NCBI GenBank assembly: GCA_905220665.1
Contig: CAJNAR010000002.1
Span: 665,399-729,398 of the forward strand
Source of the DNA: Albugo candida
Taxonomy: Eukaryota > Oomycota > Peronosporomycetes > Albuginales > Albuginaceae
Direction: 5' to 3'
DNA: 64,000 nt
Of the stretch, positions 9,335 through 20,138 are shown piece after piece; position 1 is the stretch's first letter, and each line of letters opens with the position of its first letter. The notes beneath the pieces were generated by a model. The model ran no database searches. It saw only the letters and a program-made list of their open reading frames with translations, and had not been told where the DNA came from. A program made the translations under genes and the position numbers.

Positions 9335-10770
9335 TTAGCTCGCTACGTTATGCTGATTCTCAGAGTGAGCACTGCTTTGTCCCCAATCCACGTAGTCCAT
9401 TCTTTCGCTTGCCTTGTACTCGTCCACTAGATTTTGTACTACTTCGCGGGCACTGTCAAATTCATCCAAACTATCGGCAAACATAGGCTGTTTTTTGTAA
9501 TTATCCAAAAACGCGCCATGTTTCTTGAGTCGATCGTATTGTACCAGCGACCGGTGAAACAGCTACATTCCAACAACACGTTAGATCATATACAACAATT
9601 GCATCAAATATGACATACACTCCCGATACTGGTATGATTTGCGAGCATCAATCCACTAACTTTGTGTGCTGTTTCCACATAAGGCGATTTACGAGAGAGA
9701 GCGACTTGAATCGATGCAGGACCCCACGGAATGAATCGGACGAGCTTGCGTTCACGAATTCTCTGAAGTGATTTGTGCACCTGTGTCGGATCTACATCGC
9801 CTTGGATGATGTTGAGAATCGAAATGTAGCAACCTTTTTTCGTGGACGTTGACACCATAATATTCTTCGGTTGAAGCAACCTTCGCATGACATCCAAAAC
9901 ACTGGTTTTCCGCACGGCTGAAACTTGAGTTTCAATAGTGAGTGGAGTGTACCCGGTCATGAGAAAATGACATCGCGGTGTAGGTATCAATGACGCAACT
10001 AAACCAATCAAATCGTTGTTCATGTAACCAGGATACCGTAAAGTAGTTGTTGATGCAGCCATCACCGTCGAAACTAATGAGTTTAGTTGCGCTACGGTCG
10101 GATTGTCAATTCGCAATCGATCACTCGCAATTCGATTCAACGCAGTATTATCAAGTACAACTACACAATCCGCATTTAACACAAGCCGTTTCAGTGTTAA
10201 TAATGAATTGTACGGTTGCACAACAACATCACTCTGAAAATCCGTCTGATTCGGGAAAACGGAATACGTCTGAATCAGTTTTTTCGGAAAATGATCATTC
10301 AAGTTCTCTAAAAGGTACGATCCCATCCCGGAACCTGTTCCGCCTGCAATTGAATGACACAAAACGAATCCCTCCAGGCTATCGGACCCATCTGCTTCAC
10401 GATCAATCATTTCCATCAAGAGATCATGCTGCTGCTCGCCTTGATGATACCCAGAAGCCCAATTGTTCCCGGCTCCACCACCTTCTTTCGACATAAAAAA
10501 GTTTTCAGGATTATATAAGTTCTTGTAGGTTGAATTGAGGATCGAATTGATAACTCGCGGCTCTAAATCCATTAATAATGCGCGCGGAATATAATGTTCG
10601 TCATCTGCTTGATAGAAAAATACGTCTTTTCGATCGTGTCCTTGCGTCGCATAATCGTGAACGATTCCGTCAGGAGAGATTCCATGTTCCACACAGAGCT
10701 GCTTCCAGAATTCCATTCCAATTTGATTCCCGCATTGTCCGACTTGCAGTGTGATGATCTCGCGCGGCAT
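9335..10770 (-). CDS. TUBG: Gamma-tubulin (2 exons)
   Basis: Exons 10770-9619 and 9562-9335 around a 56-nt intron (GTATGT ... ATGTAG) give 459 residues, the usual length. The protein begins [18 protein letters not shown]; five extra in-frame codons upstream start with a non-ATG codon and are not used. The tubulin GTP-binding G-box GGTGSG is at residues 143-148, and [10 protein letters not shown] (about 68-77) is the gamma form of that segment. The second exon supplies the C-terminal helices ([14 protein letters not shown] ... [11 protein letters not shown]). Gamma-tubulin nucleates microtubules within the gamma-tubulin complex at spindle poles and basal bodies. Alpha and beta tubulins are excluded by the N-terminus and the gamma-type C-terminal exon. 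Confidence 0.96.
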
Positions 10771-11011
10771 TAGTTTAAGTGTCAAATACCAGTAACACTA
10801 TTTAAGTACATAATCTAATACGGGTATACTTTTCTCAACCGGATCTATACGTATGTCTACTATACACTGCAACTGATTACGTAATCACATTTTCATAATA
10901 CTTTTTGTGCGTTTTGACGCCAATTTCGCTCGCAAAAACGAGAAAAAAATCTGAGATTTATATCAGCTTCCACAGACACTTCCGTCTATATCCCTACGAC
11001 ATCAGGTCGCA

Positions 11012-12423
11012 TCAAATTAGCATTTCCGCAAGTTGTCTCGAAATTTCTGGAAAGTCATTGGACAATGTGTCATCTCGTTCTAATTTCAAACTCCAGGATC
11101 GCGTCTTCGGGTCCAATGACGCAATTTCTATCACAAAAGCTATCATCCTCTTACTCTCACTCTCACATTCTCATACAAACCTTTTAAACATTCTTTCGCT
11201 TCATCCGGATCCAAATCATATTTCTCATTCAAAATTTCACGAGAAATCGCTCGACGTCTGTCAAACTTTCGCAATGTCAATTTTTAGCAATGCATTCACT
11301 TCCCATACATTTTGCAATATGACATTTTGAATATGCGCTTTTTCATCCAAACATTTCGGAAAAAGACGACCTCGAACCGCAATTGCGACTTCCAAAAGCG
11401 TTTGAGCAATTTCTTCGGCACTTTGATCCGAAAATATCGCACAAATTCGAGAAAATGTCGAAATGCGATCTATCAAAAAAAAATTATTCCCATTCTCATT
11501 TTCATTGAGAAACAAAGCCAACCGGTTTGTAATGCCTGCAACACTCTTTGACTCAACGTGGATGCATTCTGAATGGACTCTATCGGTCTACAAAGTCTTT
11601 TGAGTCACATTCTCATACTTTGATATCGCACATACTTTTCATCGATTTTTACATTTGCGTGTCGATACTTTAGCGCGTGAAGATACTCAGAAGGCGATAA
11701 TTCCGATACAATTGTGTCTTCTCGCTCGCTAAAGAAATTTTCAAATGCATCGAGTGTGTGCTCATTCTACGAGTACAATTACAACATTTCCGAGGACTTG
11801 TTCTCCACGTACACTTTGTTCGAATATCGACAAGTCTTTCCATCTTTCGGCGTTTATTTGCTGTTTCTTATGCTGATACGAATTCTGAAGTGCTTTCATC
11901 GAACGTTCGCCGTGTTTCTTCTTGAATTCAAATTGCACTTGTTTTACTTGTGTGTCATCGACCATCTCCTTCTCTTCATCTGTGCAATCAATCAATAAGC
12001 AATTCCCATTGAAAAATCACATTTGACACTTTTACCCGAAAGCTCTTCCTCGACGGCGTTGTCAATATGCAAAAGGCTCGGACGCATTTGGAGCACAGAA
12101 TGCAACGGTGTGAGGTGTAATTGGCCTTGACGGAGTACGCCGATTGCGTAATTAGATTGCTCCTTCACTTGGCTCGATTGGAGACGAAGGTAGCGCTGCT
12201 GGAGGTAGTCTTCAGCGTCGCGATCGTAATTTTGGGCCGAAAGCCTGCCGTCATAATCCAACTGTAATATGCGATTTTGAGGCTTTAAACGGGCTTTTTG
12301 AGGTGCTGTGGGCATCGGGCGATACGAGGGACGAAGTGGATACTGGATTAAGTGCAGTTTGCCACGTTGGGTCTCCACAAGATGCACAGGAATCTCGGCA
12401 ATAATCGGATCATTTTCTTCCAT
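11012..12423 (-). CDS. POLR3E: RNA polymerase III subunit RPC5/RPC37 (POLR3E, Sin-like) (6 exons)
   Basis: Exons 12423-12036, 11979-11813, 11766-11632, 11587-11309, 11265-11181 and 11139-11012 stay in frame over five introns of 41-56 nt and give 393 residues. The N-terminus is typical for RPC5: DPIIAEIPVHLV, then LHLIQYPLRPSYRP, a YAIGVLRQGQLHLTPL block and LQMRPSLLHID. A later QVQFEFKKKHGERSMKA stretch followed by W-x-DL also fits. RPC5 pairs with RPC4 and works in Pol III initiation and termination. Sizes in the family vary widely (yeast about 280, human about 700). The first exons are secure; junctions 4 and 5 (acceptor AAAG at 11266) are the least certain. The frame is open upstream of the first ATG without another ATG, so a further 5' exon is possible. 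Confidence 0.8.
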
Positions 12424-12663
12424 TAGATTGGAGAGATATGATTGGTTGTTATTGTTATCATTTTTGACCAATTCGATAAGTGCGGGTATAAGCCAATGGG
12501 AAAAATTTAATTTAGGATGTGATTGGATTGGTTGAAACGTTTATGGAAAAAATGTCGAGGTAAAATGGAAAAAAATGAAAATTATGCGTTGAGATTGTGA
12601 CGCTAATACTAGTGATGTAGTGATAGTGATGACGATCTACCTTTATCGCAACTAGCGAGGAAG
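12424..12663. promoter_or_regulatory. Divergent promoter region RPC5 / 212-aa protein
   Basis: 240 bases between divergently transcribed start codons. It contains GATTGG/CCAAT-type elements (near 12440 and 12530). Nothing else recognisable. Confidence 0.45.
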
Positions 12664-13575
12664 ATGGCGAAACCACAAAGCTCAAAATTGTCGCAAGAAA
12701 ATGACTACAACGATCGTTCATTGAGCGGCGATTCTCTGCAAACAAGCACGAAAACATCGAATAAACGCGTTGAAAAAGCGAAGGATTCGCTAAAGCAAAC
12801 GGCAAAGAAGAAAATAAAGGTAGTTTCCGACATTCAGAGTGACTGTGGTCTTACATTCAGTCACAGATCCAATACAAACAGCAGGAATGCACAGAGGAAT
12901 TGTATGAAACACTCAAAGGGAAGCTCGTTCAGCAGTTGTTGTGCAGGTAAGAGGCTTCTGATGCAGAAGAAAGCGTCTTAAACGTGCGAATTAGATGGTG
13001 GTACGCGATTGAATGGCCAGTTCAAGATACGATCAACGTACGAGGTCATTGTGATGTGGAGCTGCACTCATTTTAAGCCGTAGAAACCTCCAAAATCGCA
13101 AGAATTGGACGGATTTCGAGGAGCTTTCATCCTTGTGAAAGTACGAAATTCCATATCTTTCTCGCGTTTCTCTCATACAAAAGCCTCAGGGCGAAGGAAT
13201 GGGATCCATTGTGGACACTCGACCAGCGAACGGCAAACCCTCCTTTCTGCACTTTTTCTCATTGCCTTCCAAACAAATTCAGACACTTGTCGTGCAGGTA
13301 TTTCTCATCGACTGTATTCCTCAGATTCATTTCTGATTCACGTAGGCGTATCAGAATCAGATGGAGACATTGATCGAGCATGAAGTAAGTAGAGTGAATG
13401 GGCTCTGTTTGCCTCTGACGACATGTTGTAGGGACCACAAGCTCCATTACTACCTGAACTGCGTCGCGCATGTCAAGCGGCAGAAAGGATGGACACAGAC
13501 AAAGCCGATAAAAATGTTGCAAGTATTCTGAAAAAGTATCAGAAATTCGCTCAGCAGATAACGCCTTCGCAATAA
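12664..13575 (+). CDS. Hypothetical protein with WWYAIEWP motif, 212 aa (7 exons)
   Basis: Seven exons (12664-12819, 12861-12946, 12995-13037, 13084-13140, 13184-13297, 13346-13384, 13432-13575) join in frame; introns are 41, 48, 46, 43, 48 and 47 nt. The N-terminus is Ser/Thr/Lys-rich and low-complexity, followed by a helical QQECTEELYETLKGKLVQQLL segment, the aromatic motif RWWYAIEWP (about residues 81-89), a LDGFRGAFILV patch, DTRPANGKPSFLHFF, and a helical tail with AYQNQMETLIEHE and ILKKYQKFAQQI. I do not recognise the family or function. The consistent splicing and the absence of internal stops across six junctions support a real protein. The ends converge with eS19, 27 bases apart. Confidence 0.6.
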
Positions 13576-13602
13576 TTGCAATTTGCTCCATTGAATGCAA
13601 TC

Positions 13603-14061
13603 CTAATTACATTTTACGACTTGTCCGGCAATTCGATCAAGATCTTGTTGCCCGTGGCTTGAGATACGTCGTCCTCCTTTATTCACACCTTCGGAACACT
13701 TTTCCACCACTTTCATCTCTTCCAATTGATGCAAAATGTGACGAATAAGACCACCGCTAGCTTTCTGGAAATGTTGACGCTTGACACCACGACGCGCTCC
13801 TCCACCGTACACTTTACGTAAAGACCCGACGCCCGTGTTTTGACGCAAATAAACCTTTCGAGCGATAGAAGCCGCTCGAATGTAATACCAATCGGGATCG
13901 TATGGAGCGTGTTCCTTGAAGGAGGCCGTTTTCACCACATCGGACCAATTCGGTAATTCCATCTTTCCAGATCGTTTCAGGTGATCTGCGTACGCTTTGA
14001 TGAAATCTGCGGCTTTTACATCGCGAACGTTTACGCCGCGGGAAATCTCATAATCAGACAT
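13603..14061 (-). CDS. RPS19: 40S ribosomal protein eS19
   Basis: Uninterrupted 152-residue ORF with the full eS19 layout: [20 protein letters not shown], the [11 protein letters not shown] and [16 protein letters not shown] blocks, [11 protein letters not shown] and the C-terminal [16 protein letters not shown]. eS19 sits in the head of the small ribosomal subunit and is needed for late 18S rRNA processing. The first ATG at 14061 gives the standard length. No intron, unlike most neighbours. Confidence 0.96.
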   Translation of the reverse strand: MSDYEISRGVNVRDVKAADFIKAYADHLKRSGKMELPNWSDVVKTASFKEHAPYDPDWYYIRAASIARKVYLRQNTGVGSLRKVYGGGARRGVKRQHFQKASGGLIRHILHQLEEMKVVEKCSEGVNKGGRRISSHGQQDLDRIAGQVVKCN

Positions 14062-14463
14062 TTTAATGGAATTAGAGCTAAGCAGAATAGTGTGAGTGGG
14101 TTGAGTGTGAGTGGGTTGAGTGTGAGGGAAAGATTAGACACGTACCGCTTGCTGGAGAATTGCAATGAAAATGATAGCAAAATGACGGAGAACCAATCGA
14201 TTCAATATCAAATGTGGTCGGAATGTTGCGTAATAATCGATTTAAATGACTGGTTAAAAAGAATACCTCTCTGCATCTCAATTCGTTTTTAATATCACAC
14301 TGTTTCATCTATTTGATTGGTGGCATCACTTCCGAAAACTCTTCTGATTGGTTACAACCATATTTTTTTGATTTGTTCAGAGCCAATTGTCCTCTCCTCT
14401 CATTGGTCAACATAGTATCGGTTCTCGTCCATTTAAAAAAATTGCACTCCAAAACCGCTCGAA
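14062..14463. promoter_or_regulatory. Divergent promoter region eS19 / NOP58 with CCAAT boxes
   Basis: 402 bases between two divergent ribosome-biogenesis genes. Four CCAAT/ATTGG elements: 14316-14320, 14347-14351, 14383-14387 and 14402-14406, clustered towards NOP58. Close to eS19 a 15-base unit (tgtgagtgggttgag) is repeated about 2.5 times at 14091-14127. Shared regulation of the pair is an inference from arrangement only. Confidence 0.5.
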
Positions 14464-16007
14464 ATGCTCGTTTTATTTGAGACTGCAGCTGGCCATGCGC
14501 TGTTCAAAGTGCAGGATGAATCGAAGCTTGCAAAGGTCGAGACCATCACCAAGCATTTCGAGACAACCGACCAAGCAAATCAGCTGTAAGTCTACTCTAA
14601 ACTTATCGGACTCTACTCACTCGTTTGCATAGTATAAAGCTCAAAGGATTTCATGCTTTTAAAGACACAACCCAAGCCGTCGCTGCAGTAGCGGACGTTG
14701 TGGATGGCAAAATTGGAAAAGGACTCCGAAAGTTCCTCAAAAAAAATATTTCCGACGGAATGAAAGAAAAACTCGCTGTTTCTGATAAAGCGTTAGGGTC
14801 CATCATCAAAGAAAAGCTCGGTATTCCGTGTGTGTATGACGCGTGTGTGTTTGAATTAATGCGAGGAATTCGAACACATATGAATTCCCTAATCGCCGGT
14901 TTGGAAGACGACGATCTCAAAAGTATGACATTAGGACTGTCACACAGTCTTTCCCGATACAAATTGAAATTTAGTGCCGATAAAGTCGATACAATGATTA
15001 TTCAGGCAATTGGTCTGTTGGATGAACTCGATAAAGAAATCAATACGTATTCGATGCGAGTTCGTGAGTGGTTTGGATGGCATTTCCCGGAAATGGGGAA
15101 AATTATTACTGACAACTTGCAGTACGCCAAAACTGTACTGAAAATGGGAATTCGATCGGAAATCAAAAATTTAGATTTTTCAGATATTTTGTCGGAATCC
15201 GTGGAAGCGGCTCTTCGCGATGTGTGTGAAATCTCAATGGGAACTGATATTTCCGAAGAAGATGTTGTCAATATTCGTGCGTTATGCGATCAAGTTATTT
15301 CACTAACGGAATATCGAAGTCAGTTGTTTGATTATTTGAAAAATCGGATGAATGCGATTGCACCCAATCTGACTGTTATGGTCGGAGAGTTGGTTGGCGC
15401 TCGTCTGATTTCACACGCTGGAAGTCTCATGAATTTGGCCAAACATCCCGCTTCAACGGTTCAGATTCTCGGTGCTGAAAAGGCTTTATTTCGAGCACTT
15501 AAAACCAAACATGACACACCAAAATACGGTCTTATTTATCACGCATCTTTGATCGGTCAAACAGCACCAAAATTCAAAGGAAAAATTTCAAGAGTGTTAG
15601 CGGCGAAAACATCGCTTGCGATTCGTGTGGATGCACTCGGAGAAGGTGTGGAGGCTTGCATTGGTTTTGATAATAGAGCCAAAGTAGAAGCCCGTATTCG
15701 GCAATTAGATAACGGAATATCGAATACACTCAGTGGTAAAGGAAAAACCAAGTCGGAGCAGAAAAAGTACCAGAAACCCGAGCATGTGGCGCAATATAAC
15801 GCCGAAGCAGATATGCAATTGGATTCGAAGAAACGTAAAGTGGACGAGCTGACTCAAGTGGATGGTGTTTTGGATGGGGATAAGGGTGCGAAAAGCGATA
15901 AAAAAGCTAAAAAGAAGAAAGAGGCAACTGTAATGGAAACGAGTCAAAGCGAAGCGACGGACGAAAAGGATAAGAAGAAAAAGAAAAAAAAGAAGAAAAG
16001 TGCGTAG
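14464..16007 (+). CDS. NOP58: NOP58 (NOP5), box C/D snoRNP core protein (2 exons)
   Basis: Exon 1 14464-14585 and exon 2 14633-16007 around a 47-nt intron encode 498 residues. The N-terminus MLVLFETAAGHALFKV identifies NOP58, not NOP56. The NOP5 N-terminal domain is followed by the coiled-coil (HSLSRYKLKFSADKVDTMI, REWFGWHFPEMGKI) and the Nop domain (MAIAPNLTVMVGELVGARLI-type block, HPASTVQILGAEKALFRALK, YGLIYHASLIGQ). The tail is Lys-rich (KKE/KKKKK). It binds box C/D snoRNAs with NOP56, fibrillarin and 15.5K in the nucleolus and guides 2'-O-methylation and pre-rRNA processing. Confidence 0.95.
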
Positions 16008-16833
16008 ACGTCGTCAATGCGATGGATACGTGTAGAAACTATACTTTTGACGCTTACGCATACACACTTTCTTTCTCTTTCATTATGAAATAAGATGTAC
16101 TTTCAGAATGAGTTTTTTTTGTACAAGAAATTGGTCAACGGTGTGACAGAGCGTATTGAAAGAGTACCTGTGCACGCGTGTTTCTTTTGAATGTGAAACG
16201 TATTGACTGTACAAATGATAGTGAAAGATTGAAGTATTCAGACACATTGAAGACGACTGCTGGCGTTAAAGAGAATCCGATTGTGAGAGATCGACAGTAC
16301 GATTGGTAAGAGGGCGTTGCAAGAGTCGTATGCGTGCATGAAAACTGTATCGGTACATCTCACTTTTCCAATTGACTGCAGAAGCTCGATTGTTGATAGC
16401 TTCTCAGACCGCATGGATACTGCACAGTGCAAAGATTGCCGATATAAATACGCATGTCTCTTCTCCGATCTTTCCTCCAACGACTTCAACTCTCATAGTC
16501 TGACTGATGGATCACATATAAGACCATACAGATGCGTCACCCGCACGCGACAGAGTCATCACACGTCATGTAAGTGTATATAACCACTCGTCGGCTTGCA
16601 GGCTCAAGGCTGCGTTTCCTGTCACTTGAATTACTTAAGACTTTTCCCCATAATGACTTTGATTGTGTTCTTTTGATTGTCACAAATGGAACACACTTTG
16701 GGAATTGCATGCTGTAGTCATTTCGTCCACAGAAATTTCACACAATAGAAAAAAAAAGTTTCCATTATATCGAATAGAGAGTGATAATATAACGTTTGCT
16801 GAGAAAAACAAAAAATGCATTTTGCATCATCCA
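16008..16833. other. Intergenic region, possible small unresolved gene
   Basis: 826 bases between the NOP58 stop and the SmD1 stop. Both strands contain open stretches bounded by plausible splice sites. On the plus strand these are about 16109-16160 and 16205-16300, joined by a 44-nt GT-AG gap and reading into VKENPIVRDRQYDW and a stop. The minus strand is open over 16238-16489. The two readings exclude each other and neither matches a family I know. The part from about 16590 to 16833 is AT-rich and shows nothing. Confidence 0.3.
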
Positions 16834-17284
16834 TCACGTCCGACCACGTCCTCGTCCACGACCGCGTCCTCTGCCCCTTCCTCTACCACTTGCTGACGGT
16901 ATTCCTGCTTTTACTTTTTCTCGAGGCGTATCGTCAATCAGTAATACATCCAAATTGAGGGAATCGGGTAATATATAATATCGAATATTGTTTCCGCGTA
17001 TACTGAGCGTGTCCAAAGTTTGTGGATTCTTTCCTTTTGCAGTCATTTTGACTGCTTTCAAGTGCGTATTCATACTGATATCCACTCCTGTGAGAAACAA
17101 TGGATGAGATACGATTTATGAAAAGTTAATATAACAAACCTGTGATTGTGCCGTGAACGATGGTCCCGTTTTTGAGCTCAATTGTGACCGTTTCGTTTGA
17201 TAGCTTCATAAGAAATCTGCATACATTTCATAACGTCTTTTGATGCGAATACAGCGCGTTTCCGTCATACCTGACGAGCTTCAT
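16834..17284 (-). CDS. SNRPD1: Small nuclear ribonucleoprotein SmD1 (3 exons)
   Basis: Exons 17284-17271, 17216-17140 and 17087-16834 (introns 54 and 52 nt) give 114 residues beginning [20 protein letters not shown]. Sm1 and Sm2 motifs are clear ([17 protein letters not shown] and [20 protein letters not shown]), and the protein ends in the (RG)n tail typical of SmD1 that is a target of symmetric arginine dimethylation. SmD1 is one of seven proteins of the Sm ring of U1, U2, U4 and U5 snRNPs. The first exon is only 14 nt long and codes MKLV plus two bases. The start faces ARFRP1. Confidence 0.95.
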
Positions 17285-17650
17285 GTTCGCGATTGCTTCT
17301 GTGGTGGGAGTTTTGAATTCAAATGGAGAGTACAGAGAGCCTTTGTAAGATGATAGTCAGAAACAATCATGCATCTGTATTAATTGATACGCCTGTAAAA
17401 GGCGATACTTGTGATGCAGAATGGAAATGATACTATTTGTGTTCAACGTGATATCCGATCGTAGGCTTCCACAACTAGAGGATTATTAATTCTTTTATAT
17501 AGGGGACGCAAAACATTTGATTTTGAAGCTGGAGATCTGTAGCAGAAAACGGAATGCATATGTATCGGATAATGCACCTCTTTAATTCAATATCTATGAT
17601 CTTATACATGCCTGAAACAGTGTAGTCCACCAAAAATACCATCAGCTTTC
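17285..17650. promoter_or_regulatory. SmD1/ARFRP1 intergenic region; left edge of the triplicated segment
   Basis: 366 bases between divergent starts. From about 17310 on, the sequence (gagagtacagag ... aaggatgatag-like) is recognisable again at about 31,450 and 42,850. The boundary between single-copy housekeeping DNA and the duplicated segment therefore falls inside this promoter. Confidence 0.55.
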
Positions 17651-18338
17651 ATGTTTTCGCTCTTATTGGGTCTCTGGAATCATTTATTTACCAAAGCAGA
17701 AGTGCACATTTTAATCGCAGGTTTAGACGATGCTGGCAAAACTGTACGTACTATCTCAGCTGTTTGCTTCCTCACACTCAGCCTGTTTGGAACAGACGCT
17801 ATTGGAGCAATTAAAAAGCATTTACGGTCATAAGCCCTGCATTCCACTACATAAAATCCCTCCGACCGTCGGACTCAACAGTAAACGAATTGAATTACAC
17901 ACAAACTCATACCACATTACTATTTCATTTCTAGTCGCTCGTGTAGAACTCGAGCGCACCCAAATTCTCTTTTGGGATTTGGGTGGCCAAGAGCGACTTC
18001 GTACTATTTGGTCCAAGTACTACGGTGACAGTCATGGTATCATATTCGTCATAGACGCTGTCACTGAGCATCGTTTCGACGAAGCCAAACGCACACTTTC
18101 GAACATGCTTACAAATGAGGAACTCATTCGTGTGCCTGTGATCGTTTTAGCCAACAAAAATGATTGCAAAGACGCACATCCCATCAGTGCGATGGAGGAG
18201 CTCTTTCAAATACAAAAGCTTACTTCAGCACCAGCAAAACTTGCGTCTGTGTCGGCAATCACAAAAGACGGAATTCAGGCGGCAATCCAATGGATTTTGT
18301 ATCACGTGAGGAAAACCGAGCGTTTCCTAACGCAATGA
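17651..18338 (+). CDS. ARFRP1: ARFRP1, ARF-related small GTPase (3 exons, intact)
   Basis: Exons 17651-17743, 17796-17880 and 17935-18338 (introns 52 and 54 nt) encode 193 residues. P-loop GLDDAGKT (24-31), switch-region PPTVGLN (53-59), WDLGGQE (73-79, with the ARF-family Gln) and NKND (133-136). The start MFSLLLGLW with no Gly2 fits ARFRP1, which is N-acetylated and acts at the trans-Golgi to recruit ARL1 and golgins, rather than myristoylated ARF1. This is the only functional copy; two decayed copies lie at 31.8 and 43.2 kb. Confidence 0.92.
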
Positions 18339-20138
18339 ATCGATTTTCCCCAAATTTCATTTTATTTTCCAAATTTCATGGAAAAAGACACCGTATTGCC
18401 GCTATTCAATTGCTGCCTTTCCAACATTTGCGTTATATCGGTCGTAATTTCAACTGAATACTTCGCTTGTTTCCGATTCCAAATATTAAATGTTACCTTA
18501 TTCAAAAATGCTTTCCTTTCAGAGGTTTCCTTACGATCATACATGAAATATTTTCGCTTTGCATTGCCTGAGGTCTCTGTTCTCTTTTACCGATTTGACT
18601 CGCAATAAAGCAACGTCTTGTACTGCCGCCGTTGAACATTTGAATCAGAATTCAGTACTCCGGAATCAATATTTTGAATAGCATTACAGCTGGTTCCATC
18701 TACAAATATTGAGCGTTGGCAATTTTCAATTTGATTACTCTTGTTCAATTAGCGTAGTCACAAAAGTTTGAAGTACGTCTTAAGTAATGCCTGTTGACGA
18801 CATACACTGATGTGATTCTACGTCGCGGCCTCTATAGATCATATGATGAGTACCAGAGGAATGCACCGCTGAGGTATAAATACAAAGCGTCGTGAACGAG
18901 AAGAATTGCATCAGGTCAGCATTTGCTACTTTTCACCGTATTGTTCTATTCTATCTCTGCAACTGTGAGGGGCCAGCATTCAGACTCGACCGGATGCGAG
19001 GAGAATAATATTTAGAAAGAAGATTGCAATATTTCATTTGTATGAGCGCTATACAATGATCAATCACCAGAAAGCGGAAGCTAGCAAACACTATAAAGTC
19101 CTTTATACACTTACTTGACCGTGTGGTATCTGCACTAAACGCAAGAGCAGCTCACTCTGGGTCGTATTTACTTAATCCGAAGATATCGATTTTGATCTTG
19201 ACGTTTTCCAGGAAAATGGAAAGTATATTTCGATCATGTACGAAACACGTGGTAGTTTTCAGCAAGCTGTGCTGTCGGAGTCGATGACTTTTATTGTTCA
19301 TTGAATTACAGGTACTCACGAAAAGAGCGTGTTCTTTCTCGAGTGGTAGCAATTGAGGTGGCAACAAGCTAGCTATTCCTTTCTTCGCCTTATGCAACTC
19401 ATGTTCAAATGATAGCAGAGAAAGCGAATGTGCTTCTTAATATCATATGAGGACGTGTCAAGCAAGATCGAAACGACTACCTGTGAATGGATTACGGCGG
19501 AAGATTTTCATATGGAATGGACCACTGCCACTCTACTTTCGCTAAATTCCATGCTTATTCATGCTTCCAGTTCTCGCATTCAAGTTTCAGTTAAATTCTC
19601 TTGTGTCATTTGAATCTTTGACATGACCTGAGCGAGCATGACTCTATATGTCTATTACGATTCCTGCAGGCGCATAAGTTCGTATTTCACAGCTTTGAAG
19701 CAAACCTGTTTGCGATAAAGATCAAAGCGTTGGCTCCAACCCTCGTGGTAAGTTCACATCATGTAAAGAGCTAACAAACGATTGGGAAATGTATCCTGAA
19801 ATTGATGACACATTACAATAGCATGTCACAAGAATGTTTGTACGCTGATGTATATACGAGTATGAGAGGCTCTAGTGCTTCACAGAAATGGAGAAAGTCA
19901 CTGGAAGAAGTGGGAATACTGTAATTTCAGGGAATATGCAAGATACAAATGTTCAACTTCGTCATAGGAGCAAACCACACAGAAAGGATGTTTTTGGTCA
20001 AGTCGATGAAGACTGGAGTAAAATCACACTGCAAAAACCGCCACAGGACCGGGCAAGGAAGGGAATGCATAACAATGATAATGAGACAACGCGTAGTCAA
20101 AAAGGCTCTCGTTTATTGCCATATGATCAATTATCGTA
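18339..20138. other. Gene-poor stretch downstream of ARFRP1
   Basis: 1.8 kb with no gene I can support. The part from about 19,510 to 19,660 (tgcttattcatgcttcc) is conserved in unit B (about 32,620-32,760) and unit C (about 45,530-45,680). From about 19,890 to 20,110 a plus-strand ORF remnant is also conserved in B and C (see separate entry). The remainder differs in length between units, about 0.9 kb here against 0.2 kb in B. Confidence 0.5.
19888..20130 (+). pseudogene. Decayed plus-strand gene fragment, antisense partner of the effector
   Basis: Open stretches on the plus strand immediately before the effector 3' end. Corresponding stretches exist at about 33,030-33,260 and 45,917-46,159. 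There the frame reads SREKMSEEYNKD-like and RSRMISEEYNKENEAIL; here the same segment is shifted between frames. The family is unknown. The three copies suggest the ancestral segment carried a second gene converging on the effector. Confidence 0.35.

Noticed and set aside
10047..10496. 149-codon plus-strand ORF
   Set aside because: Antisense of gamma-tubulin, no own motif.
10905..11330. 141-codon plus-strand ORF
   Set aside because: Lies opposite RPC5 exons, whose spliced frame explains the sequence.
14464..16007. NOP56 as identity
   Set aside because: The N-terminus MLVLFET and sequence through the coiled-coil fit NOP58, not NOP56.
17651..18338. ARF1 or ARL2 as identity
   Set aside because: No Gly2 and the start MFSLLLGLW with the following pattern fit ARFRP1 better.
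19152..19397. 81-codon minus-strand ORF in unit A
   Set aside because: Not conserved in units B or C and without motif.
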